Notes under the pieces: model-generated
The model's input: the letters and a program-made list of their open reading frames with translations, nothing else
Database searches by the model: none
What the model was told of the DNA's origin: nothing
Part shown: in pieces, positions 42,104-49,796 of the stretch
Layout: every line of letters starts with the position of its first letter
How positions within the stretch are numbered: position 1 is the stretch's first letter
Made by a program: the position numbers and the translations under genes
Assembly (NCBI RefSeq): GCF_031884435.1
Contig: NZ_CP134779.1
Location: 3,968,001-4,032,000 of the forward strand
Origin: Bosea sp. 685
GTDB taxonomy: Bacteria; Pseudomonadota; Alphaproteobacteria; Rhizobiales; Beijerinckiaceae
Direction of reading: 5' to 3'
DNA: 64,000 nt

Positions 42104-43065
42104 CTGTGGAGCCTCAACAGGTTGTCCTGATCGAGAGCGAGTCTGCTGATTGGGGTATTGGCCTGGATACCGCCATGGGGTCGATGCCAGTTGTAATGGT
42201 GGAGCCAGCGCGGCAGCTCCTCTGTTCGGCGGTCTGAGTGATCATAGGGCCTGGCGTAGGCCCATTCGCGCAGAGCTGTCTGGATGAAGCGCTCGGCCTT
42301 GCCGTTGGTCTTGGGTGTGTAGGGTTTTGTCCGGATGTGCTTGAGCCCGAGATCGCGACATGCGTCGCGGAAAGCGAAGGCTTTATAGCATGAGCCGTTA
42401 TCGGTCATGACGCGGGTGACGGTGACGCCGAGGCGCTCGTAATAGGCCACCGCCGCCCTGAGGAAAGCGACCGCGCTTATGGCCTTCTCGTCGGGCTTCA
42501 TCTCGACGAAGGCGAGTCGCGAGGCATCGTCGATGCAGACATGGGCGAACTCCCAGCCGAGGCCTTCGCCGCGTCCGCGCCGGTTGCTCTGGCGGGTCCG
42601 GTCCCCGGTGATGCGGTGGCCGACACCGTCGATGCGGCCGAGCTTCTTGATGTCGATGTGGATCAACTCGCCGGGATGGGCGCGCTCGTAGCGGCGCACC
42701 GGTTCGGCCGGCTCGAGGTCGCGCATCCGGCTCAATCGCGCCCGCCGCAGGATCCGGCTCACCGTCGCCGGCGAGACGCCAGCTTGCTTGGCGATGGCCT
42801 TGCCGCTCAGCTTCTGGCGCCGCAGCGCGAGGATCTGCTCGATCCGTTCGCTCGGCGTCGGGCGATGCAGCCGGTGCGGCCGCGACGAGCGGTCGGCCAG
42901 ACCTGCCACACCCTCGGCGGCGAAGCGGGCGATCCATTTATCGACGGTCTTCAGGCTGACGCCGACGCAGACCGCGATCTCGGAAGGCCTGTGCCCATCG
43001 GCCGCCATCCGCACAATCCGCTCTCGACCCAGCGGTGTCAGACGGGCATTCTTGTGGATGTTCAT
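42100..43065 (-). CDS. IS481-family transposase
   Basis: The 321-residue protein has an N-terminal helix-turn-helix pair (GVSLKTVDKWIARF and AGVSPATVSRIL) and an rve/integrase core with the DDE triad: HIDIKKLG, RVMTDNGS and GKAERFIQ. Length and order fit IS481. The stop codon TAG at 42102-42100 lies in the CTAG outside the element, so the frame is closed by target sequence. All catalytic residues are present, and the copy looks active. RBS and start at 43065 (MNIHKNARLTPLGRERIV) match the family. Confidence 0.9.
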   Translation of the reverse strand: MNIHKNARLTPLGRERIVRMAADGHRPSEIAVCVGVSLKTVDKWIARFAAEGVAGLADRSSRPHRLHRPTPSERIEQILALRRQKLSGKAIAKQAGVSPATVSRILRRARLSRMRDLEPAEPVRRYERAHPGELIHIDIKKLGRIDGVGHRITGDRTRQSNRRGRGEGLGWEFAHVCIDDASRLAFVEMKPDEKAISAVAFLRAAVAYYERLGVTVTRVMTDNGSCYKAFAFRDACRDLGLKHIRTKPYTPKTNGKAERFIQTALREWAYARPYDHSDRRTEELPRWLHHYNWHRPHGGIQANTPISRLALDQDNLLRLHS

Positions 43066-43150
43066 CCGGTTCCTCCCCGAGGGCTCTGAAGCTTCGCAAC
43101 CTCAGCTTCCTCGCTCGGGACCGGATGGACAACCTATTGACAGCTCACAG
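42104..43150 (-). mobile_element. IS481-family insertion sequence, 1,047 bp, flanked by CTAG
   Basis: Imperfect terminal inverted repeats: the left end reads CTGTGGAGCCTCAACAGG, TTGTCC, and the right end (reverse strand) CTGTGAGCTGTCAATAGG, TTGTCC. CTAG flanks both ends (42100-42103 and 43151-43154), consistent with duplicated target. IS481 itself is known to favour NCTAGN sites. One extra flanking C is also shared, so the duplication may be 4 or 5 bp. Confidence 0.85.
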
Positions 43151-43176
43151 CTAGCTCGTCGAGGCAGGACAGCGCG

Positions 43177-43824
43177 ATGTTTCTTTTCGACGGTCCCGAC
43201 CAGGCCGCTGTGACGATCCTCCTGGCGCATGGGGCCGGCGCTCCGATGGACTCGCCATCAATGACGGCGACCGCAAAGGCGCTGGCCGGAGCGGGCTTTC
43301 GCGTTGCCCGCTTCGAGTTCGATTATATGGCGGCACGGCGGGCCGGAGATGGTCGCAGGCCACCCCCACGCGCTGAAAAGCTGAATCCGCAATATATCGC
43401 CGCTGTCGACGCGCTCGGCGCCAAGGGGGCGCTCGTCATCGGCGGCAAGTCGATGGGTGGCCGCGTCGCGAGCATGGTGGCTGATGCGCTGTTCCAGACA
43501 GGCCGGATCCGCGGCCTTCTTTGCCTCGGCTATCCCTTCCATCCGCCTGGCAAGCCGGAGCAGTTGCGAACCGGGCACCTGGCCGATCTGAAGACGCCGA
43601 CTCTCATCGTGCAGGGAACGCGCGATGAGTTCGGCACCCGGGAGGAGGTATCGACCTATCGGCTTTCGCCGCTCATCGACGTCCTATGGCTGGAGGATGG
43701 CGATCACGATCTGAAGCCGCGCAAGCGGATCTCCGGCTTTTCGAGCGCTGACCATCTCAGGACCATGGCCGAGGCAGCTATCGCCTGGACTGAGCGCCCA
43801 ACGCATCACGCAGCGACCCGGTAG
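43177..43824 (+). CDS. KANL3/Tex30-type alpha/beta hydrolase
   Basis: The 215-residue hydrolase starts with TILLAHGAGAPMDSPSM and has a Ser nucleophile elbow IGGKSMGGR, then VQGTRDEFG (acid) and LEDGDHDLKPRK (His), the dienelactone-hydrolase-like KANL3/Tex30 layout. It is cytoplasmic with unknown substrate. The IS481-type element ends only 26 bp before its ATG, so its original promoter has been displaced. The AGGCAGGA ribosome site remains. Expression may now depend on the element or be lost. Confidence 0.8.
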   Translation: MFLFDGPDQAAVTILLAHGAGAPMDSPSMTATAKALAGAGFRVARFEFDYMAARRAGDGRRPPPRAEKLNPQYIAAVDALGAKGALVIGGKSMGGRVASMVADALFQTGRIRGLLCLGYPFHPPGKPEQLRTGHLADLKTPTLIVQGTRDEFGTREEVSTYRLSPLIDVLWLEDGDHDLKPRKRISGFSSADHLRTMAEAAIAWTERPTHHAATR

Positions 43825-44141
43825 CCGCTCGCAAGCCGCGCCAAGACGACGCGCGGACCGGCCCCGTCATCGCCAAGCCTCAGACACCGAAGGTCAAAGG
43901 CAGCCCGCTGGAAGGCGTGTCATCGAGATACGCCAGACCCTCGGTCGTCGCTGGCAGCTGGCGAGAGAACGCGAGCTTGCTCGCGAGCAGCGGCAGCCGA
44001 GCGCCATTTGCAGACATCGAGTGAAGGCCCGAAAGCGGATAATGGCCGTGCCGGAGGCGAGCGATCGCCGGCAATGGTTTCATGCGACCAGGCGGACGGT
44101 CCTCGTTCTTCGAAAAGCAACAGGCCGATTGGCAGCCTTCT
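43825..44141. other. Gene-free stretch of about 320 bp
   Basis: The region lies between convergent stops of the hydrolase and lactonase genes. No frame resembles a known protein. It contains a short cytosine/guanine-rich stretch with several CGAGCAGCGGCAGC-like words but no strong hairpin with a T-run. It looks like decayed intergenic sequence. Confidence 0.5.
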
Positions 44142-45020
44142 TCATGCCCCGAACCGCATCTCCGGCAGGCCTCGAATGCCGAGATCGTAGATTGCGAACA
44201 GGCTGCCACGCAGCACGCCGTCGCCGGGGAAGCGCGGCAGCGGCGGCTTGGCCATCGAGGTCACGAACAGGATGTCGAGGTTCGGGCCGCCGAACATCAC
44301 GCTCGTCACCTTCTTCACCGGCATGTCGATGATGCGGTCGACGCTGCCGTCCGGTGCATAGCGCACCAGCCGCCCGTCATAGACCAGCGCGTTCCAGAGG
44401 AAGCCTTCGGCATCCACCGTCGAGCCGTCGGCGGCGCCGCCCTTCGAGGTGTCGACCTTGGCGAAGACCCGCCGGTTGGTCGCCGCGCCCGTGTCGAGAT
44501 CGTAGTCATAGGCCCAGATCTCGCCCGACCATGTGTCTTGGAAATAGAAGGTCTTGCCGTCCGGGCTCCAGCAGGGGCCGTTCGAGCAGACGATGCCCGT
44601 GTCGAGCTTCGTCACCTTGAAATCGGTCGAGAGGCTGTAGAGCGCGCCATTGGCGCCCTCCTCTTGCGTGTCCATCGAGCCGGCGACGAAGCGCCCGCGT
44701 TTGTCGACCTTGCCATCGTTCAGGCGGTTGGCGGATTGGTCGGGCTCGGGATCATGGATCAGCGTGACTTCGCCTGATTTGAAGTCCAGCGCATGGAAGC
44801 CGCGCTGCAGCGAGACGATGGCGCCGTGCCCGTCCTTGCGCAGCGCCATCGAGCCAATCTTCTGCGGCACGTCCCAGGCGCGGACCTCGCGCCCGTCGAC
44901 GGTCGAGCGAAAAACCCGGCCGTCGAAGGAATCGATCCAGTAAAGTCGCTCCTGCTCGGCGTCCCAGAGCGGGCCTTCGCCGAGCGTCGTCTTGACGTCG
45001 ACCAGCACTTCGATGCGCAT
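44142..45020 (-). CDS. SMP-30/gluconolactonase-family lactonase
   Basis: The 292-residue six-bladed propeller hydrolyses sugar lactones to aldonates. The metal ligand positions are visible: E15 in LGEGPLWD, Asn in CSNGPCWSPDG and Asp in AADGSTVD. No signal peptide, so cytoplasmic. It is the last gene of the leftward catabolic operon (37 bp after the BKACE gene). The neighbouring SDR could make the lactone from an aldose, and this enzyme would open it. Confidence 0.87.
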   Translation of the reverse strand: MRIEVLVDVKTTLGEGPLWDAEQERLYWIDSFDGRVFRSTVDGREVRAWDVPQKIGSMALRKDGHGAIVSLQRGFHALDFKSGEVTLIHDPEPDQSANRLNDGKVDKRGRFVAGSMDTQEEGANGALYSLSTDFKVTKLDTGIVCSNGPCWSPDGKTFYFQDTWSGEIWAYDYDLDTGAATNRRVFAKVDTSKGGAADGSTVDAEGFLWNALVYDGRLVRYAPDGSVDRIIDMPVKKVTSVMFGGPNLDILFVTSMAKPPLPRFPGDGVLRGSLFAIYDLGIRGLPEMRFGA

Positions 45021-45057
45021 GTCCGTCTCCCTGTCCCTGTCTTTCGGCTCGATGCTT

Positions 45058-45987
45058 TCAGAACGCGACCTTGTCGCCGCCCTTGAGGTCCAGCATCTCG
45101 CGCGCTTCGTCCGGCGTCGCGATCTCCAGCCCCAGTCCTTCCAGGATCAGCCGGACGCGGCGCACCTGGTCTGCATTCGTCTCGGCGAGGCGCCCCGGCC
45201 CGAGCCAGAGGCTGTCCTCCAGCCCGACGCGGACATGCCCGCCCTGGGCAGCTGCGATCGCGGCGACATTCATCTGATTGCGGCCAGCGCCGAGCACCGA
45301 CCAGCGGTACTGGTCGCCAAACAGCCGGTCGGCCGTGCGCTTCATATGGGCGATGTCGTCGGGGTGGTTGCCGATGCCGCCCTGCAGGCCGAACACCGTC
45401 TGAATGAAGAGCGGTGCCTGCACCAGCCCACGATCGAGGAAGTATTTGAGATTGTAGAGATGGGCGGTGTCGTAGCACTCGAATTCGAAGCGCGTGCCGC
45501 TGCCGGCGCAGGTGGTCAGGATGTGCTCGATCTGGCCGAAGGTGTTGCGGAAGATGATTTCCTTGTTGGCGAGATAGGTCCGCTCCCAGTCATGCTTCAG
45601 GTCCTTGAAGCGGTCGAGCATGCCAAACAGCCCGAAATTCATCGAGCCGAGATTGAGCGAGGCCAGCTCTGGCTTGAAGGTCGCGGCCGGTTTGACACGC
45701 TCCTCGATCGTCATGGTCGGGGCGCCGCCGGTGGTGATGTTGACGACGCAATCGCTGCGCTGGCGGATGATCGGCAAGAAGCGGGCGAAGGCTTCGGGCG
45801 TCTGATCCGGCGCGCCAGTCTGCGGATCGCGGGCATGGAGATGGACGATCGCTGCGCCGGCCTCGGCCGCGCCGATCGCCGCGTCCGCGATCTCCTCCGG
45901 CGTCACCGGCAGATAGGGCGACATCGAGGGCGTGTGGATCGCGCCGGTGACGGCGCAGGAAATGATGACCTTGCGGGGCTTCGCCAT
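45058..45987 (-). CDS. Beta-keto acid cleavage enzyme (BKACE, DUF849 family)
   Basis: The 309-residue TIM-barrel Zn enzyme has IISCAVTGAIHTP at the N-terminus, the metal-binding VHLHARDP, LNLGSMNFG, GGIGNHPDD and the late Glu in VGLEDSLWLGPG. BKACEs condense a beta-keto acid with acetyl-CoA to give acetoacetate and a new CoA ester. ATG 45987 follows AGGA. A longer reading adds 13 unsupported residues. It sits directly after a 3-hydroxyacid dehydrogenase gene, which could produce its beta-keto substrate. The best-known analogous pairing is carnitine dehydrogenase with dehydrocarnitine cleavage. The sugar context here favours a sugar-derived acid. Confidence 0.85.
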   Translation of the reverse strand: MAKPRKVIISCAVTGAIHTPSMSPYLPVTPEEIADAAIGAAEAGAAIVHLHARDPQTGAPDQTPEAFARFLPIIRQRSDCVVNITTGGAPTMTIEERVKPAATFKPELASLNLGSMNFGLFGMLDRFKDLKHDWERTYLANKEIIFRNTFGQIEHILTTCAGSGTRFEFECYDTAHLYNLKYFLDRGLVQAPLFIQTVFGLQGGIGNHPDDIAHMKRTADRLFGDQYRWSVLGAGRNQMNVAAIAAAQGGHVRVGLEDSLWLGPGRLAETNADQVRRVRLILEGLGLEIATPDEAREMLDLKGGDKVAF

Positions 45988-45997
45988 GGTTGGAATC

Positions 45998-46945
45998 CTA
46001 TTCTCCGATGTCGCGCGCGGCAGCACGCTTATGGGCGGCTAGCGCCATCAGACGCCGATCCCGCCAGATCTGGCGCTGGGCGATGTCATCGCGGGAGAGG
46101 CGAGCGGCGCGCTGGCCCTCGACCTCGTCCATGAGCGGACCGTTCCAGTCGGCGCGGCGGCCGGCGAGTTCGGTGGCGATGCCGCTATAGATATGCTGGT
46201 AGCGCTGCGCGTAGTCGCGCACGCCGCCGGGCGCATTGAGGTCGATCGTCTCGAAGGGGCCGATGAACGACCAGCGCAGCGCGAGGCCCTCCCGGATGCC
46301 GATATCGACATCCGGGACATCGGCGATGCCGTCCGCGACGAGCCGGAACGCTTCGTCGAGCAGCGCGCCCTGCATACGATTCATGATGAAGCCGTCGATC
46401 TCGCGCTTCATCACCAGAGGCTGCTGGCCGCAGCCGCGCATGAAGGCCGCCGCTTTTTCCACGGTTTCGGGAGACGTCCAGGGCGAGGGGCAGACCTCGA
46501 CGGCCGGCACGAGGTAGGGCGGATTGATCGGGTGGCAGACGAGGCAGCGCGCGCGGCCCGCGACATGCTCCATGAAACGCGAGGGCAGGATGGCCGAAGT
46601 CGAGCTCGCGATCACGGCCTCCGCCGGCGTCAGCTGATCGAGTTCGGCGAAGACGGCACGCTTGCCCTCGACGATCTCCGGCGTGCTCTCCTGCACATAG
46701 TCGGCTCCGGCGAGGGCCTTCTCCAGTTCGGCGACGGGCTGGAAGCGCGCGAGCACCTCGCCGGGCTGCTGGCCATCGAGCAAACCGTTTGCGGCCAGCT
46801 CGGGCAGGACGGAGGCCGCGAATTCGCGCGCGGCACGCGCTGCCTCCGGGTCACGATCCCACAGCCGCACCTCGTGCCCGGCGCGGGCGAAACTGATCGC
46901 CCAGGAACGCCCGATCAGGCCGGAGCCGACGATGGTCGTTCTCAT
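45998..46945 (-). CDS. 3-hydroxyacyl-CoA dehydrogenase-like dehydrogenase (gulonate/carnitine 3-dehydrogenase type)
   Basis: The 315-residue NAD-dependent enzyme has GSGLIGRSWA (G7, G9, G12) and D in RLWDRDPE for NAD. Its catalytic His/Asn region HPINPPYLVPAVEV and FIMNRMQ matches L-gulonate 3-dehydrogenase (crystallin lambda) and L-carnitine 3-dehydrogenase rather than FadB. It would oxidise the C3 hydroxyl of an acid to a 3-keto acid, which the adjacent BKACE could cleave. Its ATG overlaps the SDR stop by 4 nt (ATGA). Confidence 0.85.
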   Translation of the reverse strand: MRTTIVGSGLIGRSWAISFARAGHEVRLWDRDPEAARAAREFAASVLPELAANGLLDGQQPGEVLARFQPVAELEKALAGADYVQESTPEIVEGKRAVFAELDQLTPAEAVIASSTSAILPSRFMEHVAGRARCLVCHPINPPYLVPAVEVCPSPWTSPETVEKAAAFMRGCGQQPLVMKREIDGFIMNRMQGALLDEAFRLVADGIADVPDVDIGIREGLALRWSFIGPFETIDLNAPGGVRDYAQRYQHIYSGIATELAGRRADWNGPLMDEVEGQRAARLSRDDIAQRQIWRDRRLMALAAHKRAAARDIGE

Positions 46946-47721
46946 AGCGACTCCAGATTGCCGTCGACGGGGAAGGATTGGCCGGAGAGATTGTTGCCGG
47001 CGGGTGTCAGCAGGAACAGCGCCATCGCCGCGACATCCTCGGCATCGGTCATGCGGCGCAGAGAGATGCGCTGGAGATACTGCTCGCGCATCTCCTCGAA
47101 GGGTACGCCGACCTGGTTGGCGCGCGCTTGAATGACGCCGTCCATGCGCGGACCCTTGATGATGCCGGGCAGGATCGCGTTGACGCGGATGTTGGCCGGG
47201 CCCAGCTCCTTGGCGAGCGACTGCGTCAGGCCGATGATGCCCCATTTCGCCGCGGAATAGGGGGTGCGGAAGGCGTAACCGAAGCGCCCGGCCGAAGACG
47301 ACATGTTGACGATGGCGCCACCGCCGGCGGCCTTCAGCATCGGTACGGCGAGCCGCGTGCACAGGAACTGGCCGGTGAGGCAGATGTCGATGGTGCGGCG
47401 CCATGCGGCCGGGTCGATCTCGTCGACGCCGCCTGTCGGCCCGGCGATGCCGGCATTGTTGATCAGCGCGTCGAGCCCGCCGAGCGTGGCCTGAGCCTCG
47501 TCGAACAGCCGCGCGACGTCGTCATCAGCAGCGACATTGCAGGTTGTCGCGCCGTGGCCGGGATGGGCGGCGCGGAAATCGGCGAGATGCCTCTCGTCGA
47601 TATCGCAGATATGGACATGTGCGCCGTTGGCGATCAAGAGATCGGCGATGGCACGGCCGATGCCGGAGGCGCCGGCTGTGACGACGACGCGCAGGCCGGG
47701 TTTGAGCGCGAGTGCAGGCAT
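46942..47721 (-). CDS. SDR-family dehydrogenase of the sugar-acid operon
   Basis: The 259-residue classical SDR has TAGASGIGRA, DID after strand 2 (NAD preference), NNAGIAG, Ser in MSSSAG and YxxxK (TPYSAAKWG). Context suggests sugar 1-dehydrogenase activity forming a lactone. It starts 14 bp after the fused permease stop and overlaps the next gene by 4 nt, placing it firmly within the importer transcript. ATG 47721 suits the family. An ATG at 47739 would overlap the permease end. Confidence 0.87.
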   Translation of the reverse strand: MPALALKPGLRVVVTAGASGIGRAIADLLIANGAHVHICDIDERHLADFRAAHPGHGATTCNVAADDDVARLFDEAQATLGGLDALINNAGIAGPTGGVDEIDPAAWRRTIDICLTGQFLCTRLAVPMLKAAGGGAIVNMSSSAGRFGYAFRTPYSAAKWGIIGLTQSLAKELGPANIRVNAILPGIIKGPRMDGVIQARANQVGVPFEEMREQYLQRISLRRMTDAEDVAAMALFLLTPAGNNLSGQSFPVDGNLESL

Positions 47722-47735
47722 CGTCTTGCGTCTCC

Positions 47736-49796
47736 TCAATGCGCGCGTTCGCGCAGCGCCACGACGGCGCCGAGCACCACGACGCCGTAGAGGATGGCGC
47801 GCGTGGCATAAGGCAGGGTGGTTCCGGCGAGCAGGGTCTGAAGCGCGGTCAGCAGCAGCACGCCGCCGAGCATGCCGAGATAGGAGCCGCGCCCGCCGGT
47901 GATGAGCGCGCCGCCGACCACGACGACCGCGATCGAAGGCAGCAGATAGTCGTCGCCCATGCCCAGGCTCGCCTGACCCGAGAAGCCCGCGAGCATGATG
48001 CCGACCAGGGCCGCGCAGGCGCCCGAGAGCATGTAGACCTTGACCAGCGTCGTCTTGACCGGAACGCCGGAAAGCTCTGCCGGGCGCTCGCCGTTGCCGA
48101 TGGCATAGACGCGCCGTCCGAAGACGGTGCGGCCGAGCAGGATCGCTGCGCCCGCAGCGAAGAGCACGACGAAGGGCACGACGGGCGTCACGCCGAAGAC
48201 CTTCGCGGTCATGAACCAGCGCAGCGCGGGCGAGGCGAAGCCGCTCGGCGTCCCGCCCGAATAGATCAGCGCCGCTCCTTGCAGGATGCCGTTCATCGCC
48301 AGCGTCACCACGATCGGCGACAGGCCGAGCGCGACGATGCCGAGGCCGTTGAGGAGGCCGATCAGGGCCCCGAGCGCGAGCACCGCCGGCACGGCGTAGA
48401 CGAGTGCCGCGTCGGAGCCGGAGAGCAACCCGGCGCAGAGGATGCCGGACAGACCGATGGTCCAGGGCAGTGAGAGGTCGAGCCCGCCGGTCAGGATCAC
48501 GGCGCCCTGTCCGAGCGCGAGAATGGCGAGGAAGCAGCCGAGCACGATCAGGGAATCGTAGTACGGCCAGGACAGCATCGCGTTGCCGAGCACGAACTGC
48601 GTCACCGCAAGCACGGCGAAGAAGCAGAGATAGGCGGGTAGACCGTTGCGCAGCGCCTCGGCATGGCGGCGCCAGAAAGCGGGACGCTCGATGGCCGGAT
48701 CGCTCATCGGCAAGGCGACGCGCGTGGCCGGCAGATCAATCTGGCGGGGCAGCAGCCGGGCGCGGCGCGCTGCGGCGCGCGTCAGCGCCTGCCGGATCGT
48801 GCGGGCCAGCACCGAGTCGCGCGCCAGCGAGGAGGCGAGCACGGCCAGCACCAGGATCGTGCCCTCGACGACCGACGAATAGAAGGCCGGCACATTGAGC
48901 ACGAGCAGGATGTTGACGACGAGCATCAGCACATAGGCGCCGAAGATCGTGCCGACGATGCCGCCACGCCCGCCGCCAAGTATGGTCCCGCCGAGCACGA
49001 CCGCCGCGAACATCTGCAGCAGCATCGGATTGCCGACGAGCGGGTCGCCGGAGCCGGTCTGGGCCGTGATGAAGACGCCTGCCACACCGTAGAGCCCGCC
49101 CGCCAGAACGTAGGCGAAGAACTCGTGCAGCCGGACGCTGAGGCCGGCGGCGCGCGCGGCCTCGCGGTCGGAGCCCAAGGCCGGCAAGGCCTTGCCGAAC
49201 AGCGTGTTCCGCAGCGCCAGCCACAGCCCGACGAGAACCGCGAGCAGCAGCACCGGCATGGGCAGCAGGCCGGGGATGGCGTCGCCGGTCAGGGCCTGCG
49301 CGAAGCTACCGGGAATCTGCCCGCCGGGCTTGTCCATCACCAGGAGGGTGACGCCTTGAAGGATGAACATGGTGGCGAGCGTCACCACGATGGGCTGGAG
49401 CCTTAAGCCTGCGATGAACAGGCCGTTGAAGGCGCCAGTCGCCGCGCCGACGCCGATGCCGGCGAGCGTCCACAGCAGCATCGAGCCGGGGCTGTCCTGC
49501 ATCTGCCCGGCGAGCGTGACGTTGACGAGCGAGATGACGGCGGCCGCCGAAAGATCGAAGCCGCCGGTGAGCACCACGATCGTCTGGCCGCTCGCGGCGA
49601 TGGCGAGCGTCGCGCCGCCAGCGGCAAGCGTGCCGAGTTCGTAATAGCCCAGCGTGCCGCCGCTGAGCCAGCGCACGAGCCCCAGGCAGAGCAGGAAGAC
49701 GCCGACCGCGATCAGCGGCCCGCGCAGGCGGTCGGGCCAGCCGCGGACCAGGGAGGACGCGCCGCTCCGCGGCACCGTGGAAGCGATCGCGCTCAC
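47736..49796 (-). CDS. Double-length ribose-type ABC permease (two RbsC domains fused)
   Basis: The 686-residue protein contains two complete RbsC-like permease halves: residues about 25-335 and about 375-686, joined by a basic linker (RAAARRARLLPRQ). Each half repeats the family landmarks: ILTGGFDLS or GGLDLS, GLRLQPIVVTLATM or GLSPIVVTLAMN, and GGGRGG or TGGRGS followed by GT/LGML. Normal RbsC is about 320 residues. The fusion would supply both membrane subunits in one chain. It begins with GTG overlapping the ATPase stop (GTGA). Confidence 0.9.
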   Translation of the reverse strand: MSAIASTVPRSGASSLVRGWPDRLRGPLIAVGVFLLCLGLVRWLSGGTLGYYELGTLAAGGATLAIAASGQTIVVLTGGFDLSAAAVISLVNVTLAGQMQDSPGSMLLWTLAGIGVGAATGAFNGLFIAGLRLQPIVVTLATMFILQGVTLLVMDKPGGQIPGSFAQALTGDAIPGLLPMPVLLLAVLVGLWLALRNTLFGKALPALGSDREAARAAGLSVRLHEFFAYVLAGGLYGVAGVFITAQTGSGDPLVGNPMLLQMFAAVVLGGTILGGGRGGIVGTIFGAYVLMLVVNILLVLNVPAFYSSVVEGTILVLAVLASSLARDSVLARTIRQALTRAAARRARLLPRQIDLPATRVALPMSDPAIERPAFWRRHAEALRNGLPAYLCFFAVLAVTQFVLGNAMLSWPYYDSLIVLGCFLAILALGQGAVILTGGLDLSLPWTIGLSGILCAGLLSGSDAALVYAVPAVLALGALIGLLNGLGIVALGLSPIVVTLAMNGILQGAALIYSGGTPSGFASPALRWFMTAKVFGVTPVVPFVVLFAAGAAILLGRTVFGRRVYAIGNGERPAELSGVPVKTTLVKVYMLSGACAALVGIMLAGFSGQASLGMGDDYLLPSIAVVVVGGALITGGRGSYLGMLGGVLLLTALQTLLAGTTLPYATRAILYGVVVLGAVVALRERAH

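Noticed and set aside
44142..47721. Carnitine catabolism as the role of the dehydrogenase/BKACE pair
   Set aside because: A sugar lactonase and a ribose-type importer share the transcript, and no betaine-type binding protein is present. It is kept only as an alternative.
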